Under the pieces are notes generated by a model. That model did no database searches, was not told where the DNA came from, and saw only the letters and a program-made list of their open reading frames with translations. A stretch of DNA of 61,864 bases from Nephromyces sp. MM_2019 (lineage: Eukaryota; Apicomplexa; Aconoidasida; Nephromycida), in contig JADHZB010001003.1 in the NCBI GenBank assembly GCA_015657535.1, forward strand, positions 2,312 through 64,175, in the 5' to 3' direction. Each line of letters starts with the position of its first letter. Positions within the stretch are counted from its first letter, which is position 1. A program made the position numbers and the translations under genes. Positions 26,112-36,157 of the stretch are shown here, piece after piece.

Positions 26112-26173
26112 TCTGGTTAACCTAGGATGAAAAGAAAGGTACAGACTTTGCTTTTCATCCTAGGTTAACCAGA
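26112..26173. repeat. Perfect inverted repeat, 23-bp arms, 16-bp loop
   Basis: Left arm 26112-26134 and right arm 26151-26173 are exact reverse complements. The stem core is GGTTAACCTAGG. The loop can pair a little further (AAAG/CTTT). An outer AGTTCT (26101) / AGAACT (26171) offers an alternative pairing. Lies in non-coding DNA. Confidence 0.92.
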
Positions 26174-26430
26174 ACTACAATGGCAATGATAAAAAACTCG
26201 AACCTTTCAGGCTAAAAAGATAGCGCGAGGGGAGCTGTAGTCGAATAACGTGGACCCCAGAATTTAAGAAAAAATAACACGCACCGAACCTTCAGCTGCC
26301 TTACGGACGTGCAAAACGGTTAAATACAAAGAAAATGGACGCAGTAAATGCTATCAAAGCTTTTGACCCAAAACCTATTATTACTCTTTGATACCAGCTT
26401 CATTATTATCGCTCAAGTAGGCTCTTCTTC

Positions 26431-26580
26431 GCCTATATCATTATTGAAGTTAGTTGCTCAAGTCTTCTCTTTATCGAGATGACGACAGTCCCGTGAGTAT
26501 TCACGGAGCCTATACCAATATTTCAGCTAGTTGCTCAGGTACTCTCTTTATCGACGAATGATGACAGTCCTTCCTAAGCA
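26431..26580. repeat. Imperfect direct repeat, about 72 bp, two copies
   Basis: About 26431-26500 and 26509-26580 share CCTATA, then TAGTTGCTCA-GT, CTCTTTATCGA and ATGACAGTCC-like blocks. A weaker third copy (TCATTATTATCGCTCAAGTAGGCTC) precedes them. Old, diverged duplication in intergenic DNA. Confidence 0.65.
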
Positions 26581-27060
26581 TGCTCTTCGCTTACAAACCC
26601 TAATGGCTGTCGCTCAGCGAGGCTCCACCATAGTAAATAATCGCTCGACCAGGAGATAACTTAGGTAAATTACTTATCAATTTGAAGGTGGCGACTACCA
26701 ATCCGCTTGTGTCGCATACTTGGTGCCTGAATTTTGAGTCGTTCAGCCACCCATTTTATGCTGCTAGTTCTTACCATAGGGGTCCTAGTGGATACGTAGG
26801 GTTTCAGCTGTGAAGCCAAGAAAACAAAAGATAATTATTGCTGTGAAAAATATACGTAAAAAATCTCTTTTTCAAGGGAATTGCAACCGCAATCTCTAGT
26901 TTTTTAAAGATGAAGTACCACTCAAATCCTTTATGAAATCTTATGCTTTTTCGCAATTTGGGAGCATTAAAACAAGAGAATTCATTCAGTATTTGCAACC
27001 CGATATAACAAAAGTCTTATGGCAGATCTTGGAAGTAATCTGTGCACGAAAAACACTTAC

Positions 27061-27743
27061 ATCTGAGGCATTAGGAGTAGGGACTTTGTAGGTGGGAAAT
27101 AGCATGGGATTGATCACAAAAAAGCCTGCGAAAAGCATTAATAAAAGGAATTAGCATAAGGATACATTATCCAATGACATGATAAGGCTTTTAAGCTTAT
27201 GCATAGCTAAAATTCTTGTTTATGCATAAAGAGAATGTGATTTTTTCCGGGCTTTTTGGACACATTACTCAAAGACGCACAATAGCATTACTGTGAATTC
27301 AGGTGATTATCCAGTCAAAATATACACCAATAGTCGAATTTAAGAGAAGGCAAGGATGAAAAAAATACACGTACAACAAGAAAGCTTCGCTAAATTACGA
27401 TCAAGAAAAAAAAACCTAGCATGTTTCCATATCGCCATTTTTAAAATGAAAATTACGCAGAATTAGGGCTTCACGGTTGTTCAGAGTGGTAGAAGAAACG
27501 CAAAAAGCATCTAAAAAAGGTGAAAAACAAGAAGACACGAAAAAAACGTCTAAAAACAGGCCGAAATAAAAGCTTAGTTAAACAAAGGGCTCAACTTTTA
27601 CCTTGCTTGGTATGTTTTCCTAATCCTATAGCTCCAAAACCCTTTTTGAATCCCACTGGAGCAAACTTTGCTACCAAGGGGCCTCTTCCTCTGCTCGCCC
27701 CAAGTTTGGAAAAAAAAACGCTCGAAAAAAAAAAAGGAAGCAT
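27061..27743 (-). CDS. Mitochondrial large-subunit ribosomal protein mL41 (MRP-L27 family)
   Basis: Exon 27743-27602 starts MLPFFFSSVFFSKLGASRGR, a short hydrophobic/basic presequence suited to mitochondrial import. It continues with GFKKGFGAIGLGKHTKQG, close to the family signature G-x-x-K-G-x-x-x-x-x-x-G-x-H-T-K-x-G. A GTAAAA donor in phase 1 joins exon 27125-27061, reading FFVINPMLFPTYKVP and matching the following Y-V-I-x-W-x-x-x-x-T-Y-V-x-P part of fungal and animal mL41. The family then has F-x-L-K-P-Y-V and a variable tail. I could not place that exon. Reading through the GTAAGT donor at 27060 gives only 24 more residues before a stop. An in-frame ATG further upstream at 27806 is possible. 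Role: structural protein of the mitochondrial ribosome large subunit. Confidence 0.72.
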
Positions 27744-28675
27744 TTGGCCAAAATCGTCTCCTAAAAGAGTAAAACTGAGGTAACACACAGTGAAAAACAT
27801 ATTCATCCTAAAGCCTTACAGCCTATAGTGCAAATCATGAAAATTACGGCTAGATTCTACCGGTCAAACTGGAGCCATTGACTCATAAAATCTACACCAC
27901 CATACCTCAACTGCTCAATAACTTAGCGACACACACTGAAAACTTTGTAAGAAGCTACTTATTGGCATTACAAAAATACGCTGTCTTTCACCGTTTGGTG
28001 GAATGTGTGACGCAGACGAAGTATCAGGCACTCTTCACTTTAAAACTTTAACCCATTTGTTTCTATAAAAGAACTAAAGCCAGCATCAAAAAAAGCATAA
28101 ACTCTATAATGCAGAACATCACAAGGAAAATCTTCACCGATAAAGATTTAACAAAGTTGAAGCCGCACAATAATATTTGATTTAACAAGCTATGAAGATG
28201 ATTAATGTATGACTACCTTTAAAATATACATTTCTTCAATTAAATTCTCCCATCAGAGCATTGCAACATTTTCTCATCAGAAATTACGGCTTAAATATCA
28301 TAATGAAGACGATCTAAACACACAATACGAGACAATGCTTTACTTGAAAACACTTTGTTTGGAAAGAAACAAAATTAGAAGATTAGGATTTTGCAAAACA
28401 TCAAACTCTTTGTAAAGATAGAGATACCTTAATTATTCTAGATTTGCTGATTGCGTAGGAAGATTTGCTAGTGATACCACTTGGTAAGTAAAGAAAGATG
28501 AGCTGTGATGGCTTCACCGACCTCTTCTTGATACATAATTTTCCTCCCTCCAGGATTCAGACCAATCCATTTAATATAGAGGGAGTAGGGGGTTACTTTC
28601 GTTCTTGAAGATTGGCTGAAGCTTTCAGAAGAAAAGCATATTATTTGGTAATGGATGTCAGACGCTGTTGAAGTG

Positions 28676-28769
28676 GAGGGAGTGGAGATGAAGATGAGCT
28701 GAAGAGAGTGGAGTAAAAGAGGGGAATTACGAGGAGGGAGTGGAGATGAAGATGAGCTGAAGAGAGTGC
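28676..28769. repeat. Direct repeat, 35 bp, two copies 59 bp apart
   Basis: GGAGTGGAGATGAAGATGAG followed by CTGAAGAGAGTG occurs at about 28676-28710 and again at 28735-28769. The purine-rich spacer is similar in kind. Confidence 0.85.
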
Positions 28770-28879
28770 GATAAAATCAAAATAAAATTTTTAGAAAGGA
28801 AAATGAAAAAACATCAAACACAAAAGAATAAAACACCCCCCTGCAAACTATACATCTTTGCTCAAGTTACCAAGGAGGT

Positions 28880-29055
28880 CGGTGTGTTTGGGTTGTGCGT
28901 GTGTGTTGTGTGTGTGTGTTTGTGGGTTGTGTGTGTGGGTTGTGCGGGTGTGCGTGTGTGTGCGGTATTATCTGTGTGTGCGTGTGCGTATCATAATATC
29001 TACGTGTATGTATCGTAATATCTCTGTGTGTATCATAATACCTCTATTTTTGTGT
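28880..29055. repeat. TG-rich microsatellite grading into a TATCATAATATC repeat
   Basis: Interrupted TGTG runs to about 28990, then three spaced copies of a CGTATCATAATATCT-like element (about 28986, 29008, 29026). Confidence 0.85.
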
Positions 29056-29695
29056 TTATGCTAATATCATCGCTCTGCATGTGACTCTAGTCAGCACCCT
29101 CCCCGCCTCATAAAGAAATTATCACAAACTGAGTGCTTTGCACCATTCGGCAACGTCTTCAAGTAGAGACTCAGAACATCACTCACCTCTACTGCCTAGC
29201 GTTGCTAATTTCTTATGTAAATGACATTATTTTCTGCTTTAAATGCTGCTGACTTAAAGCCATAATTTTCATCTTTTTCGATAGAATCGCATTTTCACCG
29301 TTGATTACCGAAGTGTGCAAGCAATGTGTGCGGAAATATGGTATTCTCACTGATACATATGGAAGCTGAGGAGGCATGCGGTGAACTGTGGTAGAAGTAG
29401 ATCGAATAATTTAGTACAAAATTTGAACCTACTTTTGGGTGTGAAAACCTCAATGAAACGACAAAAGTGTTGGAAGAAGTATGGTTGAGAGAGGTTGAGA
29501 GTATATGTATGTGTGTGTTTATAATAGTGGCTCTATTTGAGATTGGGAAGAAGCTGAGAGCTGGTGGGTTTTTGAAGCGTAAGTTGGTTTTGAAAAGGGG
29601 GATGAAAATAGAAATCTTTCTATGAAAATAAGAAACCTTTCTAAGGTGTAGAAACCTTTCTCTCACGACTTTCTAAACTACTTTTAACAAATAAG

Positions 29696-30061
29696 ATGGT
29701 GGTACCCCTGTTTTTTGACGAATCAACAGATGCCGCTCATGAAGGAGAATGCTCGGTTTTCATTCGAAAGAATTCTACGATCACAAAATCTTTGAGATTG
29801 GTTAATTCAAAGCCTGTTTTTGCCACTGCTCCATTCTTCTTTTTTCTTCTTCTAGTATCGTGCTTCTTCTCTTGCGCGCCACATAATTCATCTTTTGCCC
29901 TCGGGTTCCTCAGCGGGACTGCAAAAATTCCCTGTAACAGCCTTTCTCCTCCCTCATTGCGCGGTAATTCTTCGTGCACTTCAGGACTTACGGGTAAGAA
30001 AACCTCAGAAATCTTACTTTTCGTCTTACCTTTTCTTCTCCTAGATTCCGTTGTTTTTTAA
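29696..30061 (+). CDS. Open frames on both strands, no recognised product
   Basis: On + a 121-codon frame starts MVVPLFFDESTDAAHEGE and becomes strongly hydrophobic. On - (29979-29737) an 80-codon ATG frame reads MHEELPRNEGGERLLQG and later a basic KKHDTRRRKKKNG stretch. The + frame has a GTAAGA donor at about 29994, but its phase does not fit the CTAG acceptor at 30045. A GTTAAT donor near 29802 does fit in phase 0, which would make part of this the first exon of the gene at 30084. Which strand codes, if either, cannot be decided by eye. Confidence 0.25.
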   Translation: MVVPLFFDESTDAAHEGECSVFIRKNSTITKSLRLVNSKPVFATAPFFFFLLLVSCFFSCAPHNSSFALGFLSGTAKIPCNSLSPPSLRGNSSCTSGLTGKKTSEILLFVLPFLLLDSVVF

Positions 30062-30083
30062 GATTTCATTCGTGTGTGTGAAG

Positions 30084-33000
30084 ATGCCGTTTCTTGACTT
30101 CACTACGGAATTTTGCTCGATTGACGCAGGTTCATATCGAAGAAATGCAACTCCGATAGAAGGTGCGACTGATTTTCTTCCCTCCAAACTTCGCGGTGAT
30201 TCATTCAGTAATCCCAAAAGGCAGCAAAATGAACTCTCTGCCTCTTTGAAGCAAAGCTTACCGATAAATAGTGAAGTTGGTTTTAGAGGTGATGAGCCAT
30301 GGAATCACGTATTTAAAAAGTCATCATCTCTAATTAAAGGTTTGATACGCGGTCATAAGTGCCTTTTTGATGATAAACCAGTGAACAATGGCAGCGTTGC
30401 TTTCCTCTTTCGTGGAGCGGATTCATCTCAGCGACTATTATGCCCTCTGGAACTGAAGACAAACTTCTCTCTTTTACCGGGTGCAAATTTTGCAAAGCAC
30501 ATGTATACGCAAAGCGCTAAGGTGATACAGGCAGTGAAGGATGACTTAACCAAGGAATACGGGGTAAAAGTGTGAAGTTTTATTTTTTTTTGGTGTTGTT
30601 TGTTGGTTTTTGTGAGGTAGTTTTTGGTGAAAAGTTTGTCTTTATGGGCTGCGTTGCTTAACTTTGGGGGGTTTTTTGGGGGTCTTGGCGGTTTTTGGGT
30701 GTTTTTGAGGTGTTGTTGGAGGTGTTTCTCGAATTTTTCAAATTTATAGGATTTTCGAAGTTTCAAATTCGCAGAATATGAGAAGGTTTGAGGCACTTTT
30801 CATCATTTTCCACACGAAGATACAACCAATGAGTACCCTCCCTAAAAAGCTTTCAATGATGTGCTAGTATTTGCAATCTTCAGTGATACCTTTGCTTTGC
30901 CCCAAAAAATTATAATACACTCAAAGATCTGCAAAAGTGATGCCGAATGCGCTTGCTGCTACTAATTTTGTATATCTTCCTCATGAAAGCAAATGTGTGT
31001 GTTTTTTTTTCTTCAATAAATTTAGTCCTATTTCTTTCTCATATTTTGATTATAGAAAGATGCGAAATTTGACGGTTACTCTGAGATCTTGTTTGATGAC
31101 CTGCTGAGATATTATCGAGTTTTACAATATGCTGTTGCCTCTGGGCTCACGGGTGATTTTGTCCGAGAAGAAGTTCTGCAATATAGCGCAGAGCTATATC
31201 ATGTAAGAGCAGTGATGCTAGGTGATTTCTTGCGTTGTGTGAAGTATACAGTGGGAAAAGGGCAGAAGAGAAACGTCTTTTTGCTAGAAAAAGCAGAAAA
31301 GTTGCAGCAAAATCACGAAATTCCATTCCAGAGGGGGAAAAAAGATGTTTTTTCCTCGAATTTATGTATATTTTCTGGTCATATTTTCATCTTAAAAGTT
31401 GAAGTTTTTGATAACTTTCCTATGGAGAGTTCTCTGGTGCGTAAAAGTTGATAAACAGCGAAGTTTCTTGCTTTTCTCTCCTTCATGTGTGTGAGTTTTG
31501 GAAAGTATTAGATCCTATTTTGGAAAATTTTCACTCTTCAAATTTTGGTAAGTCTTGAGCGTATGTTTGATTTCTTATTTTGTATGCATCTGATTTGATG
31601 GGTAGTGCTACACACTAGTCTTTGAAATACTTTGAATCGCTTCTTTATTTTGTTTATGAAGCCTTTTTTTTAGCAAACTGATACTCTTTAAAGGTATTCC
31701 TAAGCTGTTTGGCCGACTATTTGCCTTATTTATACTCTTTGGTTCTGAGAAATATTTTTTCCGATTGCTTTCACGAGTGTCTATTTTGGCGAGTGTGTGT
31801 GGTGCAGCTCGGTATAGAAGGGCTAGAATTTTTCGCCAGCTTCAGGCGATATGAAGAAATCCTCTTTGGTTGTTTCGTGTGTGTGCTGTGGCCTGGTTGG
31901 AGTGAGAGCTAAACGAGCTTGGACGGTTGTCTTGCTGCTGGTTTTTAAGTGATGAAGGCTCTATATATATACATCTGTATTCCTTATTCACCCTCTTTAT
32001 CCCTCCCTCTTAATCTTTCTCACACTCACTTTCTCTCGAGAATACCGTTTTTTTGCCAAAAAAGCTTCAGAAGTTGAAGTTTTTGATGAATAGTAGTATT
32101 TTCTGTTGAGAATTCATCAAATTCAAGGCATTTTCTGTGAAAATTTGCTGGTTTTACAGAGAAACTTTTCCTCTTCATCTTTCAGGCCCATCATTTGAAT
32201 ACCGACATTTTACTATTTGCTTTGGCTCGACTTGAAAATCTTCTCGCTTCAACATGGACCGAAGGATCTGTGGGTACGAAAGATGAACTCGGCACTTTCT
32301 CAGAAGCTGTGAGCTATCTTAGGAGACTAATCATTAAAACTTGCAGTGTGGCATCGATGACTACAGAATTATTCAAGCAGCAGCCTGTTGAGAAGAGGAT
32401 CTTTGAAGCAAAGCCTGAGAAAGGGACGGAATCAAAGTTTCTTCTAGTTGATCCTGAAAATCTGAGTAGAGGTTAGGAGGCTGTAAGTGTGTGTTGGTGG
32501 TTTGGAGTTGTATGAGCTCGTGTATGTGTGTTGACGGTGTGGAGTTGTATGAGCTAGTGTGTGCTGATGGTTTGGAGTTGTATGAACTAGCTTGTATGTG
32601 TTGATGGCTCGAAGTTGTATGAGCTAGTGCGTGTGTTGATGGTTTTTATGTTTGTATATCCAAAAGCATCTCCATGTGTTGATGCTTTTACTCTTTTCCT
32701 TCATGAAACCCCAAAATGCTATTAGTGTTTTTGAATAAGTAAAGGTTAGGGATATATATACTTTTAGGGTGTTTCTTTGAAGATGAGTTATGCTGTAATG
32801 CTTGTAATGTATGAAACTATAGTTACTTTTTTTCAGGGATTCTTCAGATTATAGCATATAAAATGTATAAAAAGAGCGAAAAGTAACTTTTATATTTTCA
32901 TCAGTTTCTCTCAAGAAAGTGGCTTTTTAATACGCTGTTTCAAGAATAAAACGCAGATGCTCATTTATCCTGATGTTACTATATATGCACACACGCAGAC

Positions 33001-34022
33001 GGCCATGCACGCGCACTTTATGGCTACAGGCCATAAGGTTTTAGACACATCGAGCGGTCATACAAACAGACTCTCCACGGCTGCACATCTCTATGCAACA
33101 GCTACATAACCCATAGACACACAGACTCCATCGCCGCACCCACACTCCACATATGCACACACACACTCTACATATGCACACACGCACTCCACATATACAC
33201 ACACGCACCCCACATATGCACACACGCACTCCACATCCACACACAGATTCCACATCCACACAGTACCAATACACTAACATATTTTTTATTCTCTCAACAT
33301 CTTTTATTCCTTCTTTAGCCACGGAATGATGCCGAAAAGAAACGTAATGAGGTAAGTTCTTCTTCTTTAGTATAGTTCCATTCGGTGATTCAGCAAACCC
33401 CCACTTTCACACAATTTTAGCGCAGATCCCCGCCTCCACTGCGATGCTTGGACTGCTGTTTTCTGGGCTTTTATATGATCTATCTTTCTGTTTTTACTTT
33501 GCCATTTGTAGCAATATATTTCAAGGACAGCGTTTTGCACTAGTTACTCTCGCATATGTGTGTGTTTTTTTATCTCTTTCTTTCTTGTATGAATATATGC
33601 ATCTAGAACCAAAGAATGACTTTTTAATAGGTATAGAATCAGCAAAAAATATTATAAATGTAGGTTTAAACTTAGCAATAGGATACTGCTTGACCCTTTT
33701 TTTCTCAAATCCTATCATTGCTATTAGCACTGAATATTGTTTAATTATCCGTTGTCTTCATCGATAGGTGTTGACGTATATGAGCTATGATCCTATATAC
33801 GTTAAGGCTTTGTTTTTCTTCAGAGAAGGGCGAATTTTCCGGAATTTTAAACAGCTAGAGCCGAAGTTTCACGTAGGGAAACGCGTAGTTACAACAGAAT
33901 CAACGGCTATTGTGCGTCTAACTAGCATAGATGCTTTTATTAAGTATGATAGAACTATTGAAAATGGCAAAGAAAGCGGAGCTTTTGATGAATGTAGGGG
34001 TGGTTATCTCAACTCGGATTAA
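30084..34022 (+). CDS. Multi-exon protein of unknown function
   Basis: Exons 30084-30563, 31056-31202, 32186-32446 (or -32471), 33319-33351 and 33768-34022 (TAA). Exons 1-3 join in phase 0 and the last two also join in phase 0. The exon 3 donor is uncertain: GTTGAT at 32447 keeps phase, while the stronger-looking site after 32471 does not and would lead to an early stop. The product (about 390 aa) has a serine-rich, polar N terminus with FRGADSSQRLLCPLELKTNF, then a helical region (FDDLLRYYRVLQYAVASGL, EEVLQYSAELYHAHHLN, ALARLENLLAS, YLRRLIIKTCSVASMT) and a C-terminal segment, YDPIYVKALFFFREGRI / HVGKRVVTTESTAIVRL. No signal peptide or membrane helix is evident. I do not recognise the family. 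The helical repeats could form a scaffold, but that is guesswork. An upstream first exon near 29696 is possible. Confidence 0.68.
32478..32662. repeat. Intronic tandem repeat, about 35-40-bp unit, 4-5 copies
   Basis: GTTGATGGTTTGGAGTTGTA followed by TGAGCTAGTGTGTGTG, repeated with small changes, directly after the third exon of the unrecognised gene. Confidence 0.85.
33124..33258. repeat. CA-rich tandem repeat, about 20-bp unit
   Basis: CACTCCACATATGCACACAC repeated about six times with variation, inside an intron of the same gene. Confidence 0.88.
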
Positions 34023-36157
34023 TNACAGACACCACTTGGTGTTTTATTTTTATGCGATAAAAAGCTCGCTTTTCTACGCAAGCTTTTCTGTTATTTCATG
34101 ATTTCCAAGAGGAATTCTGGGTGCCTTACTATTTAGATGAATTTTTTGAAGAGGGTACATATCGGTAAGAAGCCGCTAATCGAAGTTGAAGACCCCCCTA
34201 TTTATTAAGTTGTAGAGGACCTAAAAGTATATATTTGGGTAAAGCATGAGCATTCCTAATATTTTTCTTGGAATTTTAGGGATGCCCAAAATTTTGATCA
34301 TCAATTGAGTGGATTGTCATAAGAATAGTTTTGTTCGTACTTGATAACTACCACATCATCTTCAGGTTTCGGCTGCAAATTTGTGTGCTGATTCACCCGT
34401 AGGACTCCATAGCTTAAGTCTCCAAGTTGCTTGCGTATGCATCGTTTTGGGGTAGTCTCTATAAGGAAAATGCTCTGTTTAGAAGATGCTCTTTTCGGAA
34501 GATTCTTTGTCTAGAAGATCCACTACCTAGAAGATGCTTCTACCCGATTTATATAATTAAACGGAATTTTGCTGCTGTATGCTCTTACATAACATGTTTT
34601 GCACCAAAAAAAACCGTTTCAAGCTAAAATCCGCGCTTTTTCTATTATTGGCGTAATAAATTTGTGTTTACGTATGATATATACGTATATTATACGTATA
34701 TATCGCACCAAATATAACGTTTCTAGAGGCCTAGCAACGTGGCAAGTTGTTTCAATATCAAACAAGAGGATAATTTTTTGATTATGCTTTGGATTGAGCT
34801 TCAATCCTGGAGAGGAACTGAATCTCATTTGATTTTTTATAGAATATCAAGTAATAATCTTAAATTTGTCGTTTGACTTTGCATTTGGGTATTTTTGGGT
34901 AAGGGGGAGGCGAAATATCTGCAGTTTCACTCTTCCCGCTGAATATCTACTATTTTAGTCTTCCTGCTGAATATCTGCGATTTCAGTCTTCCCACTATAC
35001 ACCTACGATCTTACTCTTCCCGCTAAACATCTGCGATTTAAGCCTTTCTTCCTTTCCAATTCCAATATACTCAGCCTCACCGACGCCAGCTTAGCACAGG
35101 TCGAGCCAACTGCTTGCTATTACGAGCCCTGCTTCACCCTATCGCTTCCTTTTATCTACTGCTTTTCCGGGGTATTTTTACTGCACTGTGGTGGTATTCT
35201 ACGAATTGTGACCGCGCTCACCACATCTCTCTTTTCATCTTTCGGTACTGTGTATTTGCGCATATTTCAAGCTGAACGGGGAATGTGAACTAACTGCTTT
35301 CTTACCAGTTTTCATTGGCGATTTCGAGGTGTTTTTTCTACAATAATGCGGTAAGAGAGTAGAGATTATGCTGGTCGTATTTGCCATTTATTGGCTACGC
35401 TGCTATTTCACTCCATACTGCAGAGCATAGGGTAACCCCAATATCCATAGTGGAGTAATGAAGTTTCAGTTGCTGTACCATGGTCCGAGAATTGTCACGC
35501 GTTCAAGTTGCCGCGGATGAAACGCTGGTAATTTTCCCGTGTAAAGTTACTTTGCGATAATCCGCGAAATATTTTAGATGATTTAATAAAAGCTACAGCG
35601 AGACGGCTCAAGGGTGAAGGTTTTGACTCCACTTGTAGCATGAAATCATTGTGTAGTCAGCCCGTAAAGATGAGAAACGCCGCGTAGCAGCGGAAACTTG
35701 ATAGGAAATCTTTGTTTTTTATTTCACGCTGATTTTTGCCGGAAAGCACCGCATGCAGTGCAAGACAAAGTTAGCGCGCGCGGCGATTGAGCAACTTACC
35801 CCACCTAAACTCGACCCCGCGCCCAAACGATCTCGAAAAACCAAGTGAATGATGTTTTTTGGAGAAAAATCGTTACCTGGAAAGGGTATTTTTCTTTGAA
35901 GAGGGAGAAAGGCGGGCTGCTAACTTACTGACACAAAATACTACCACTTACCAACCCCAAATCTTGATCTCAAGAAGGCTCCGGTACCTCTGTAGACTGT
36001 TTTTTCTTTAAGAGTTTCATCTAAAACTTTGAAACTGAGTTGAAACTATAAGTAATACTCCCAGCGAGTATTCCACATCATAAAGCTTCGCGTACTGAGA
36101 GAATATTCCCTAGTGTAAGCAATCCCCGGTTGCTTACACGCAGAGCTTTTTTGAAGG
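34023..36157. other. Intergenic region between convergent genes
   Basis: Balanced composition. Contains an ambiguous base (N) at 34024, a run of diverged CTTCCCGCTGAATATCTGC-like repeats (34928-35036) and an AT palindrome cluster near 34670-34705. No supported exon. Confidence 0.5.
34928..35036. repeat. Short tandem repeat, about 34-bp unit, 3-4 copies
   Basis: Variants of TCTGCGATTTCAGTCTTCC followed by CGCTGAATA occur in tandem (TCTGCAGTTTCACTC, TCTACTATTTTAGTC, TCTGCGATTTCAGTC, CCTACGATCTTACTC, TCTGCGATTTAAGCC). Confidence 0.8.

Larger units (their letters stand above)
23067..27040. other. Intergenic region upstream of methylisocitrate lyase and downstream of mL41
   Basis: Mostly balanced composition. 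No frame has both recognisable content and splice signals. Contains an imperfect direct repeat (26431-26580) and a long hairpin (26112-26173). From about 26800 the sequence turns A-rich, as expected for the 3' part of the minus-strand mL41 transcript. The lyase promoter should lie within 23040-23600; no conserved element was identified. Confidence 0.5.
27807..29695. other. Region between divergent genes (mL41 and the unrecognised + gene)
   Basis: Shared upstream region of two divergently transcribed genes. A-rich up to about 28450. Contains a 59-bp-spaced direct repeat (28676-28769) and a long TG-rich microsatellite (28880-29055). Open frames within the TG run only reflect the repeat. No promoter element could be defined. 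Confidence 0.5.

Noticed and set aside
33444..33767. 107-codon hydrophobic + frame that looks like a membrane protein
   Set aside because: It occupies the intron between two phase-compatible exons (33351 and 33768). The hydrophobicity is what a T-rich intron gives when translated. No family recognised.
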